Assembly: GCA_026990045.1 (NCBI GenBank)
Contig: JALSIK010000060.1
Location: 1-5,359, forward strand
Length of the DNA: 5,359 bases
Direction: 5' to 3'
From: Chromatiales bacterium
Lineage (GTDB): Bacteria > Pseudomonadota > Gammaproteobacteria > CAMYNG01
Part shown: positions 1 to 5,359 of the stretch, in pieces
Position numbering within the stretch: the stretch's first letter is position 1
Layout: every line of letters starts with the position of its first letter
The notes under the pieces: model-generated
Database searches by the model: none
The model's input: only the letters and a program-made list of their open reading frames with translations
Told to the model about the DNA's origin: nothing
Position numbers and translations under genes: made by a program

Positions 1-1
1 G

Positions 2-157
2 CCCATCGAGGCCCTGGGCTGGCCGGCCATGACCATGGACTTCTTCACCGCCGAGGGTGTGGACCTGTCGGGCATCGAGCCGGGGCAGGAGGTCGCATTC
101 ACCCTGGAGAAGGACGGCGACCGCTGGCTCATCACCAGTATCCGGCCGGTGAAGTAG
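2..157 (+). CDS. cusB: C-terminal CusF-type copper-binding domain, probably the tail of a CusB periplasmic adaptor (5' end missing)
   Basis: This reading frame is open from the window edge to a TAG stop and gives 51 residues. It contains the motif WPAMTMDF. In E. coli CusF the corresponding Trp and two Met residues (W44, M47, M49) bind Cu(I)/Ag(I), the Trp by a cation-pi contact. The fourth ligand, a His eight residues before the Trp, would lie just outside the window. The rest (a Gly-Ile-Glu-Pro-Gly-Gln turn, then alternating hydrophobic strands ending in Arg-Pro-Val-Lys) fits the end of the small CusF beta-barrel. Stand-alone CusF and CusB with a C-terminal CusF domain both exist. A position directly before cusA, where cusB normally sits, favours the fused adaptor, which links CusA to the outer-membrane channel and passes metal on. 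The stop codon overlaps the cusA ribosome-binding site, suggesting coupled translation. The domain is certain; CusB rather than CusF is inference. Confidence 0.85.
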   Translation, partial: PIEALGWPAMTMDFFTAEGVDLSGIEPGQEVAFTLEKDGDRWLITSIRPVK

Positions 158-161
158 GAGG
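156..161 (+). promoter_or_regulatory. Ribosome-binding site of cusA overlapping the upstream stop codon
   Basis: AGGAGG lies five bases before the cusA ATG at 167 and shares its first two bases with the TAG stop of the preceding gene. The near-perfect Shine-Dalgarno match supports the ATG start. The overlap suggests that ribosomes finishing the adaptor gene re-initiate on cusA, which would keep the two products in proportion. Confidence 0.85.
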
Positions 162-166
162 GCGCC

Positions 167-3100
167 ATGATTGCAGCCATCATTCACTGGTCCGTGCGCA
201 ACCGGCTCATGGTGCTGATCCTCACGGGCGTGCTCGTGGCCTGGGGGCTGGTGAGCCTCAACCGCATCCCGCTGGACGCCATCCCGGACCTGTCCGACGT
301 CCAGGTCATCATCAAGACCTCGTTCCCGGGCCAGGCGCCGCAGGTGGTGGAGGACCAGGTCACCTATCCCCTCACCACCGCCATGCTGTCGGTGCCCAAG
401 GCGATCACCGTGCGCGGGTATTCCTTCTTCGGGGATTCCTACGTCTACGTCATCTTCGAGGATGGCACCGATCCCTACTGGGCCCGGAGCCGGGTGCTGG
501 AATACCTGAGCCAGGTGGCCAGCAGCCTCCCGCCCCAGGCCCGGCCCCAGCTCGGGCCCGATGCCACCGGCGTGGGCTGGGTCTACGAGTACGCGCTGGT
601 GGACCGCACCGGCAAGAACGACCTGTCCCAGCTCCGATCCATCCAGGACTGGTTTCTCAAGTACGAGCTGCAGACGGTGTCGGGGGTCTCGGAAGTGGCC
701 ACCGTGGGCGGCATGGTCAAGCAGTACCAGGTGGTGGTGGACCCGGACCGGCTGCGGGCCTACAGCCTGACCCTGGCCGAGGTGCGGCGCGCCATCCAGC
801 GCGCCAACCAGGAGGTGGGCGGCGCCGTCATCGAGATGGGCGAGGCCGAGTACATGGTCCGGGCCACCGGCTACCTGTCACGGCTCGATCACCTGGAGCG
901 GGTGCCCCTGGGCGTGAACGAGCGGGGTGCCCCCATCCTGCTCAAGGACGTGGCCGAGATCCGGCTCGGACCCCAGATCCGCCGCGGCATCGCCGAGCTC
1001 AACGGCGAGGGCGAGGTGGTGGGCGGCATCATCCTCATGCGCTACGGCGAGAACGCCCTGGCCACCATCGAGAAGGTCAAGGAAAAACTGGAGATCCTCA
1101 AGGAGAGCCTGCCCGAGGGCGTGGAGGTGGTGGAGACCTACAACCGCTCCTCGCTCATCAAGCGGGCGGTGGACACCCTCATGGGCAAGCTGGTGGAGGA
1201 GTTCATCGTCGTCGCCCTGGTGTGCGTGGTGTTCCTGTTCCACCTGCGGTCCGCGCTGGTGGTGGTCATCTCCCTGCCCATCGGGATCCTGGCCGCCTTC
1301 ATCATCATGGAGAGCCAGGGCATCAATGCCAACATCATGTCCCTGGGCGGCATCGCCATCGCCATCGGCGCCATGGTGGATGCGGCCATCGTGATGATCG
1401 AGAACGTGCACAAGCACATGGAGCACGAGGACGTCAACCACCTCAACCGCTGGGAGATCATGTCCCGCGCCGCGGTGGAGGTGGGGCCGCCGCTGTTTTT
1501 CTCGCTGCTCATCATCACCCTGAGCTTCCTCCCCGTGTTCACCCTCGAGGCCCAGGAGGGCAAGCTGTTCGCGCCCCTGGCCTTCACCAAGACCTATGCC
1601 ATGGCGGCGGCCGCGGCCCTGTCCATCACCCTGGTCCCGGTGCTCATGGGCTATTTCATCCGCGGCCACATCACCCCCGAGCACAAGAACCCGGTCAACC
1701 GCGTGCTCATCGCCGGCTACCGGCCGTTCATCAACATCGTGCTCAAGCGGCCGGGGTGGGTGCTGGCGGTCTCGGCCGTCGCCGTGGCCAGCGGGGCGTG
1801 GCCGCTGCTCAAGATGGGCAGCGAGTTCATGCCGGACCTGGACGAGGGCGACCTCATGTACATGCCCACCACCTTCCCGGCCATCTCCATCGGCAAGGCC
1901 CAGGAGCTGCTCCAGCAGACCGATCGCCTCATCAAGACCGTGCCCGAGGTCAAGAGCGTGTTCGGCAAGATGGGCCGGGCCGAGACCGCCACCGACCCGG
2001 CACCGCTGACCATGATCGAGACCACCATCCAGCTCAAGCCCAAGGAGGAGTGGCGCCCCGGCATGACCCTGGAGAAGCTCAAGCAGGAACTCAACGAGCG
2101 GGTCAAGCTGCCCGGCGTCACCAACGCCTGGGTCATGCCCATCAAGACCCGCATCGACATGCTGGCCACGGGCATCAAGACCCCGGTGGGCATCAAGGTG
2201 GCGGGCCCCGACCTGGGCGAGATCGAGCGCATCGGCAAGCGCATCGAGGAGGTGGTGAAGACGGTGCCCGGAACCGCCTCGGTCTATTCCGAGCGCGTGG
2301 CCGGCGGGCGCTACGTGGTGGTGGACATCGACCGGGTGGCGGCGTCCCGCTTCGGGCTCAACATCGCCGACGTGCAGGATGTCGTGAGCACCGCGGTGGG
2401 GGGCATGAACGTGGCCCAGACGGTGGAGGGGCTGGAGCGCTACCCCATCAACGTGCGCTATCCGCGCTGGGCCCGCGACTCGGTGGAGCGGCTGCGCGAG
2501 CTGCCCATCGTGACGCCGGCCGGCGCCCGCATCCCCCTGGGCGAGGTGGCGGACATCCGTATCGAGGCCGGGCCGGCCCTGATCAAGAGCGAGAACGCGC
2601 GCCTCAACGGCTGGATCTACGTGGACATCCAGGACCGCGACCTGGGTTCCTACGTGGCCGAGGCCCAGCGCGTGGTGGCGGAGAAGGTCAAGCTGCCGCC
2701 GGGCTATTCCCTGTCCTGGTCCGGCCAGTACGAGTACATGGTGCGGGCCAAGGAACGCCTGGCCCTGGTGGTGCCGGTGACCATCCTCATCATCGTGCTG
2801 CTGCTGTACTTCAACTTCCGCAACTTCACCGAGGTGGGCATCATCCTGGTCACCCTGCCCATGGCGCTGGTGGGCGGGTTCTGGCTGCTGTACTGGCTGG
2901 ACTACAACATGTCCGTGGCCGTGGGCGTGGGCTTCATCGCCCTGGCCGGGGTGGCGGTGGAGATCGGCGTGGTGATGCTGGTCTATCTCAACCAGGCCTA
3001 CCAGCGCAAGCACCACTACGGCGAGCGGCTGCGCGAGCTGACCGACGCGGACCTGCGCGAGGCGGTCATCGAGGGGGCGCTCATGCGGGTGCGGCCCATC

Positions 3101-3304
3101 ATGATGACGGTGGCGGCCATCATCGCCGGCCTGCTGCCCATCATGCTGGGCGGCGGCACCGGGTCCGAGGTCATGCGCCGCATCGCCGCCCCCATGGTGG
3201 GCGGCATGGTGAGCGCCACCATCCTGACCCTGGTGGTGATCCCGGCCTGCTTCTTCCTGTGGAAGCAGTGGGTCATCCGCCACCACAAGCCGGAGCTGGA
3301 TTGA
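167..3304 (+). CDS. cusA: CusA, Cu(I)/Ag(I) efflux pump of the HME-RND family, complete
   Basis: This 1045-residue protein is the proton-driven inner-membrane pump of the CusCBA complex, which exports Cu(I)/Ag(I) from periplasm or cytoplasm through the outer membrane. It aligns nearly end to end with E. coli CusA (1047 residues, recalled). TM1 is at about 14-31, TM2-TM6 at about 345-498, TM7 near 520-540 and TM8 at about 866-885, with two large periplasmic loops between. The metal-site triad is present as M566, M616 and M665, with nearby R83, E560, D610, E618, R662 and K671. Membrane Met pairs M391/M1003, M403/M479 and M410/M494 match the E. coli relay. D405 (TM4) and E932 (TM10) of the proton path are kept, but the expected TM11 Lys (E. 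coli K984) is I978. The periplasmic pair M271/M755 reads I271 and N748. The metal triad argues for Cu/Ag rather than the Zn/Co/Cd specificity of CzcA. A strong ribosome-binding site supports the start. Confidence 0.97.
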   Translation: MIAAIIHWSVRNRLMVLILTGVLVAWGLVSLNRIPLDAIPDLSDVQVIIKTSFPGQAPQVVEDQVTYPLTTAMLSVPKAITVRGYSFFGDSYVYVIFEDGTDPYWARSRVLEYLSQVASSLPPQARPQLGPDATGVGWVYEYALVDRTGKNDLSQLRSIQDWFLKYELQTVSGVSEVATVGGMVKQYQVVVDPDRLRAYSLTLAEVRRAIQRANQEVGGAVIEMGEAEYMVRATGYLSRLDHLERVPLGVNERGAPILLKDVAEIRLGPQIRRGIAELNGEGEVVGGIILMRYGENALATIEKVKEKLEILKESLPEGVEVVETYNRSSLIKRAVDTLMGKLVEEFIVVALVCVVFLFHLRSALVVVISLPIGILAAFIIMESQGINANIMSLGGIAIAIGAMVDAAIVMIENVHKHMEHEDVNHLNRWEIMSRAAVEVGPPLFFSLLIITLSFLPVFTLEAQEGKLFAPLAFTKTYAMAAAAALSITLVPVLMGYFIRGHITPEHKNPVNRVLIAGYRPFINIVLKRPGWVLAVSAVAVASGAWPLLKMGSEFMPDLDEGDLMYMPTTFPAISIGKAQELLQQTDRLIKTVPEVKSVFGKMGRAETATDPAPLTMIETTIQLKPKEEWRPGMTLEKLKQELNERVKLPGVTNAWVMPIKTRIDMLATGIKTPVGIKVAGPDLGEIERIGKRIEEVVKTVPGTASVYSERVAGGRYVVVDIDRVAASRFGLNIADVQDVVSTAVGGMNVAQTVEGLERYPINVRYPRWARDSVERLRELPIVTPAGARIPLGEVADIRIEAGPALIKSENARLNGWIYVDIQDRDLGSYVAEAQRVVAEKVKLPPGYSLSWSGQYEYMVRAKERLALVVPVTILIIVLLLYFNFRNFTEVGIILVTLPMALVGGFWLLYWLDYNMSVAVGVGFIALAGVAVEIGVVMLVYLNQAYQRKHHYGERLRELTDADLREAVIEGALMRVRPIMMTVAAIIAGLLPIMLGGGTGSEVMRRIAAPMVGGMVSATILTLVVIPACFFLWKQWVIRHHKPELD

Positions 3305-3308
3305 GGTC

Positions 3309-3327
3309 CCCCCGCTTCGGCGGCGGG
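3309..3327 (+). terminator. GC hairpin with a UUCG tetraloop just after cusA
   Basis: The stem CCGC/GCGG (3312-3315 with 3320-3323) closes on the loop TTCG. In RNA this is a C(UUCG)G tetraloop, an exceptionally stable fold. After a one-base bulge at 3324 the stem extends by three more pairs (3309-3311 with 3325-3327). It begins four bases after the cusA stop. No T-run follows, so it could be a weak terminator, or an RNA-stabilising or 3'-end-protecting element. Confidence 0.45.
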
Positions 3328-3335
3328 AGCATCAA

Positions 3336-3358
3336 GGCGGCCCGCGTCGCGGGCCGCC
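3336..3358 (+). terminator. Perfect 10-bp GC hairpin between cusA and the DUF302 gene
   Basis: GGCGGCCCGC at 3336-3345 pairs perfectly with 3349-3358 around a three-base loop, GTC. It lies 8 bases after the first hairpin and 37 bases before the DUF302 start. No T-run follows, so it is not a textbook intrinsic terminator. In a very GC-rich genome it could still end or pause transcription, or mark an RNA-processing point that uncouples DUF302 expression from cusA. Confidence 0.5.
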
Positions 3359-3381
3359 GAACCACTGTGACTGGATTTGAC

Positions 3382-3386
3382 GGAGG
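3382..3386 (+). promoter_or_regulatory. Ribosome-binding site of the DUF302 gene
   Basis: GGAGG lies nine bases before the ATG at 3396. It supports that start and shows that the small frame is independently translated. Confidence 0.75.
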
Positions 3387-3395
3387 ATTGTTGCC

Positions 3396-3785
3396 ATGTA
3401 CGGATTCTCGACCAAGGTCAACACGGGTTTCGACGAGGCGGTGGACAAGGTCACCGAGGCGCTCAAGGAGGAAGGTTTCGGCGTGCTCACCGAGATCGAC
3501 GTCAAGGCCGTGATGAAGAAGAAGCTCGACATCGACAAGCGCCCGTACAAGATCCTGGGCGCCTGCAACCCGGTCCTGGCCAACCAGGCGCTGACCGCGG
3601 ATCCCGACATCGGCCTGCTGCTGCCCTGCAACGTGGTGGTGCGGGAGGAGGACGACGGCAGCGTAACCGTGGCCTTCATGGACCCGGCGGCGGTGCTCAA
3701 GCTGGTGGACAAGCCCGAGATCGAGCAATTGGCGGGCGAGGTGAGGAGCCGCCTGGAGCGGGTGCGCGACGCCCTCGCGGCCTGA
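3396..3785 (+). CDS. DUF302 family protein, small and probably cytoplasmic
   Basis: The 129-residue product matches the DUF302 pattern: an amphipathic N-terminal helix (Phe12-Glu26), a GFGVLTEID strand-turn (27-35), a Lys-rich segment (37-48), then Pro-Tyr-Lys-Ile-Leu-Gly-Ala-Cys-Asn-Pro (50-59) and Leu-Leu-Pro-Cys-Asn-Val (75-80), and a charged C-terminal helix from about 107. The two Cys residues, C57 and C78, are each followed by Asn and fall in the best-conserved blocks of the family. There is no signal peptide or membrane segment, so I place it in the cytoplasm. The function of DUF302 is not established. Its position behind cusA and near copA makes a role in metal or thiol handling a reasonable guess, not a demonstrated one. 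It could be read through from the cus operon, although two hairpins intervene. Its 3' end converges on the HDOD gene with 12 bases between the stop codons. Confidence 0.9.
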   Translation: MYGFSTKVNTGFDEAVDKVTEALKEEGFGVLTEIDVKAVMKKKLDIDKRPYKILGACNPVLANQALTADPDIGLLLPCNVVVREEDDGSVTVAFMDPAAVLKLVDKPEIEQLAGEVRSRLERVRDALAA

Positions 3786-3803
3786 GGCCGCCCGGCCTCA
3801 GGC
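3780..3803. terminator. Convergent-gene hairpin containing both stop codons, candidate bidirectional terminator
   Basis: A 10-bp perfect stem (3780-3789 with 3794-3803) closes a four-base loop, GCCC. The left arm contains the TGA stop of the DUF302 gene (3783-3785). The right arm contains the reverse-complement TGA stop of the HDOD gene (3798-3800). A symmetric hairpin between converging genes can terminate transcription from both sides. No T-run is present on either side, so efficiency is uncertain. Confidence 0.6.
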
Positions 3804-4667
3804 GCTGGAGGCCAGGGTGCGCGGCGGCGGCTCGTAGACGGCCGCCAGGGTGGCGTCGAGGCGGTGGGCGCTGGTCTGGCGGATGCGTTCCAGGCGGGCC
3901 GCGGCCAGCCCCAGGACCCCGGTGGTGTCCTCGTGCAGGGGACCGCCGGCCTCGCCGCTCACCGGCGGCGCGATCTCGTTGGCCAGGTGGTTGGCCAGGT
4001 GCACGATGAAGGCATCGGTGCGGTGGCGCTCGGCCCGGTGCGGGGCGTGGTGCCAGGCCACCGGTTCCACCAGGGACTCGGGCAGGCGCCAGCGGCGCAT
4101 GAGCTCGCGCCCCACCTGGGTGTGATCGAAGCCGAACACCTCCTGCTCCAGCTCGGCGCCGGGGGCCTCGTCGCGCAGGCGGTCCAGCAGGCGGCGGTAG
4201 TCGTCGGGCAGGGCGGTGAGCATCACCAGCTTGCCGATGTCGTGCAGCAGCCCGGCGATGAACAGGCGTTCCACGTTGACCAGGCGCAGGGCGCGCGCGG
4301 TCTCGCGCGCGGCCAGGCCGCAGGCCACGCTGTGGCGCCAGAACCGCTCCGCCTCCACCGGCGCCCCGGCCCCGCGCAGGGTGTGGACCACGGCGGTGGC
4401 CAGCACCAGGTCGCGGAGCTGGCGCGTGCCGAGGATGGTCACCGCCATGGGAATGGTGTCCACCTGCTGCGGGAAGCCGTAGAACGGGCTGTTGACGATG
4501 CGCAGCAGGCGCGCGGTGAGCGCCGGGTCGCAGGCGATGGTGTTGCCGATGTCGGCGGCGGAGCAGGCCGGGTCCTCCACCATCTCGTTGAGGCGCATCA
4601 CCAGCGCCGGCAGGGAAAACAGCGGCAGGTGCTGGTCGATGAGGTCGCGCGGTCGTATGCTGGCCAT
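3798..4667 (-). CDS. HDOD-domain signalling protein
   Basis: The 289-residue protein is almost entirely one HDOD (HD-related output) domain, a module found in bacterial signal-transduction proteins. The N-terminal half shows the family pattern: Leu-Pro-Leu-Phe-Ser-Leu-Pro (14-20), Ile-Ala-Cys-Asp-Pro-Ala-Leu-Thr (44-51), Arg-Ile-Val-Asn-Ser (56-60) and a Met-Ala-Val-Thr-Ile-Leu-Gly helix (74-80). The HD-like half keeps candidate metal ligands: H112 in WRHS, H142-D143 in LLHDIGK, H182 in FGFDH and H206-H207 in WHH; the usual later Asp appears as N226. There is no receiver, GGDEF, EAL or membrane segment, so it is a stand-alone cytoplasmic HDOD protein, and its binding partner or ligand cannot be read from sequence. 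I chose the ATG at 4667 over one 36 codons upstream because AAAAGGG lies seven bases before it and the extension is a Pro-rich, noncoding-looking stretch. It is divergent from copA and convergent with DUF302. Confidence 0.92.
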   Translation of the reverse strand: MASIRPRDLIDQHLPLFSLPALVMRLNEMVEDPACSAADIGNTIACDPALTARLLRIVNSPFYGFPQQVDTIPMAVTILGTRQLRDLVLATAVVHTLRGAGAPVEAERFWRHSVACGLAARETARALRLVNVERLFIAGLLHDIGKLVMLTALPDDYRRLLDRLRDEAPGAELEQEVFGFDHTQVGRELMRRWRLPESLVEPVAWHHAPHRAERHRTDAFIVHLANHLANEIAPPVSGEAGGPLHEDTTGVLGLAAARLERIRQTSAHRLDATLAAVYEPPPRTLASSA

Positions 4668-4673
4668 GGCGGT

Positions 4674-4680
4674 GCCCTTT
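4674..4680 (-). promoter_or_regulatory. Ribosome-binding site that decides the HDOD start
   Basis: On the minus strand AAAAGGG ends seven bases before the ATG at 4667. It is a moderate Shine-Dalgarno match, but it makes this start clearly better than the in-frame upstream ATG at 4775. Confidence 0.55.
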
Positions 4681-4746
4681 TCGGCTGGCGGGGCCGGCGG
4701 CGGGGAAGGCACGGGGCACCGCCGGCCCGGCGGAAGCGGGAAACCG

Positions 4747-4775
4747 ATATTGTCAGAAATCCCTGGCCGGATCAA
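4747..4775 (-). promoter_or_regulatory. Weak candidate promoter for the HDOD gene
   Basis: On the minus strand TTGATC (4770-4775) and CAATAT (4747-4752) are spaced 17 bases apart, matching the -35 and -10 consensus at 4/6 and 3/6. The -35 box would lie back to back with the proposed copA -35. The match is weak and rests mainly on spacing and local AT-richness. Confidence 0.22.
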
Positions 4776-4804
4776 TTAACCATATCGTTGTTTTCTAATA
4801 CAAT
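4776..4804 (+). promoter_or_regulatory. Candidate sigma-70-type promoter of copA
   Basis: TTAACC (4776-4781, 4/6 to TTGACA), a 17-base spacer and TACAAT (4799-4804, 5/6 to TATAAT) form a good housekeeping-type promoter in the only AT-rich stretch of the window. Transcription would begin about seven bases after the -10 box, at or next to the A of the copA ATG (4811). I see no clear CueR-type dyad, and the 17-base spacer is not the stretched 19-20 base spacer of MerR-family targets. The regulator is therefore unknown. Confidence 0.55.
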
Positions 4805-4810
4805 TCCGGC

Positions 4811-5359
4811 ATGGACCAGGTCACCACGGCACAATGGCAGGCGGATCAACCGCTTGTCCACCGCCTCTCCATTGGCGGCATGAGCTGCGCCGGCTGCGTG
4901 GCCAGCGTGGAACGGGCCCTGCGCGGGGTGCCCGGGGTGAGCGAGGCGGCGGTGAACTTCGCCGAGCACACGGCCACGGTGGCCGGCGCGGTGCGCGCCG
5001 AGGCCCTGGTGCAGGCGGTGCGCGCGGCCGGCTACGAGGCCGCCGTGCTCGCCGGGGACGAAGACGAGCAGGGCGGGCGCGAGGCCGAGGAGTTCGCCCA
5101 TTACCGGCGCCTGCTGCGCAAGGCGGCCGCCGCCGCCGCGGTGGGCGCGCCGCTGTTGGCCGCCGGCCTGGCCGGCCGGCTGCCGCCGCTGGCGCCGGGT
5201 GCGGGACAGATCTTCTGGATCGCGGCCGGCCTGGTGACCGCCGCGGTCATGTATTATGCCGGCCGCCATTTCTTCACCGGCGCCTGGCAGGCCTTCCGCC
5301 GGCACGAGGCCAACATGGACACCCTCATCGCCCTGGGCACCGGCACCGCCTGGACCTTC
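4811..5359 (+). CDS. copA: Cu(I)-exporting P1B-type ATPase, N-terminal 183 residues (3' end cut by window)
   Basis: The frame stays open to the window end. Residues 16-80 form a heavy-metal-associated domain with GMSCAGC (M24, C26, C29), the Cu(I)-binding MxCxxC loop, and the usual Gly-Tyr-Glu-Ala end. Hydrophobic segments follow at about 103-123 (TM1) and 133-150 (TM2). The sequence Asn-Met-Asp-Thr-Leu-Ile-Ala-Leu-Gly-Thr-Gly (168-178) is the CopA-type entry to the third membrane helix. The catalytic parts (CPC, DKTGT, HP) lie beyond the window. CopA uses ATP to move Cu(I) from cytoplasm to periplasm, where the neighbouring Cus system could take it on. Only one metal-binding domain is present, whereas E. 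coli CopA has two. The start is forced: a TAA stands in frame five codons upstream (4796-4798), and the next in-frame ATG is inside the metal-binding motif. No Shine-Dalgarno sequence precedes it. Confidence 0.94.
   Translation, partial: MDQVTTAQWQADQPLVHRLSIGGMSCAGCVASVERALRGVPGVSEAAVNFAEHTATVAGAVRAEALVQAVRAAGYEAAVLAGDEDEQGGREAEEFAHYRRLLRKAAAAAAVGAPLLAAGLAGRLPPLAPGAGQIFWIAAGLVTAAVMYYAGRHFFTGAWQAFRRHEANMDTLIALGTGTAWTF

Noticed and set aside
878..3286. An 802-codon open frame antisense to cusA
   Set aside because: The product is dominated by His, Gly, Asp and Gln with no recognisable domain. It is a product of GC-rich third positions opposite a clear cusA frame.
1222..3513. A 763-codon open frame on the plus strand, overlapping most of cusA
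   Set aside because: It gives a low-complexity Gly/Arg/His/Pro-rich product out of frame with cusA, whose conserved motifs run through the whole region.
3697..4719. A 340-codon minus-strand frame overlapping the HDOD gene
   Set aside because: It has Pro/Arg/Ala-rich composition and no domain pattern, while the alternative frame has full HDOD conservation.
4668..4775. Upstream start of the HDOD gene at 4775, adding 36 residues
   Set aside because: The added residues are a Pro/Gly/Arg-rich, noncoding-looking stretch, and a ribosome-binding site lies before the downstream ATG at 4667.
4741..4810. CueR or other MerR-family operator before copA
   Set aside because: I searched by eye for the typical dyad and a 19-20 base spacer and found neither. 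The -35/-10 spacing here is 17.
3864..4883. A 339-codon plus-strand frame across the HDOD gene and spacer
   Set aside because: It is an antisense shadow of the HDOD gene that also runs through the promoter region and the copA start.
4772..5305. A 177-codon minus-strand frame opposite copA
   Set aside because: It is a Gly/His/Arg-rich shadow. The plus strand carries the GMSCAGC motif and CopA membrane segments over the same bases.

Overview
This is a copper(I)/silver(I) resistance locus from a GC-rich bacterium. Strong G/C bias at third codon positions, HME-RND efflux genes of the Cus type, an HDOD signalling protein and a DUF302 protein together suggest a high-GC gammaproteobacterium or a related proteobacterium. 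The sequence alone does not fix the genus.

Layout, left to right. Positions 2-157 are the last 51 codons of a periplasmic copper-binding CusF-type domain, most likely the C-terminal tail of a CusB adaptor. It is followed after a 9-base gap by a complete cusA (167-3304), the proton-driven inner-membrane pump of the tripartite Cus exporter. Two GC-rich hairpins (3309-3327 and 3336-3358) separate cusA from a small same-strand DUF302 gene (3396-3785). That gene converges on an HDOD-domain gene on the minus strand (3798-4667), and a 10-bp hairpin at their junction contains both stop codons. A 143-base divergent spacer (4668-4810), with a conspicuously AT-rich part at about 4741-4805, leads to the start of a Cu(I)-exporting P1B-type ATPase, copA (4811 to the window end, incomplete).

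How the genes fit together. CopA would move Cu(I) from cytoplasm to periplasm. The CusF-like domain would pick it up there, and CusB-CusA with an outer-membrane partner outside the window would expel it. DUF302 and HDOD have no established role in copper handling. The HDOD gene is transcribed opposite to the efflux genes, so its place in the pathway is open.

I see no mobile element, CRISPR array, tRNA or rRNA, and no convincing new multi-gene system. The points most worth checking are: replacement of the Lys of the CusA proton relay and loss of one CusA methionine pair (both by alignment to remembered E. coli CusA); a promoter placed so that copA would be leaderless; and the stop-codon-containing hairpin between the convergent genes.
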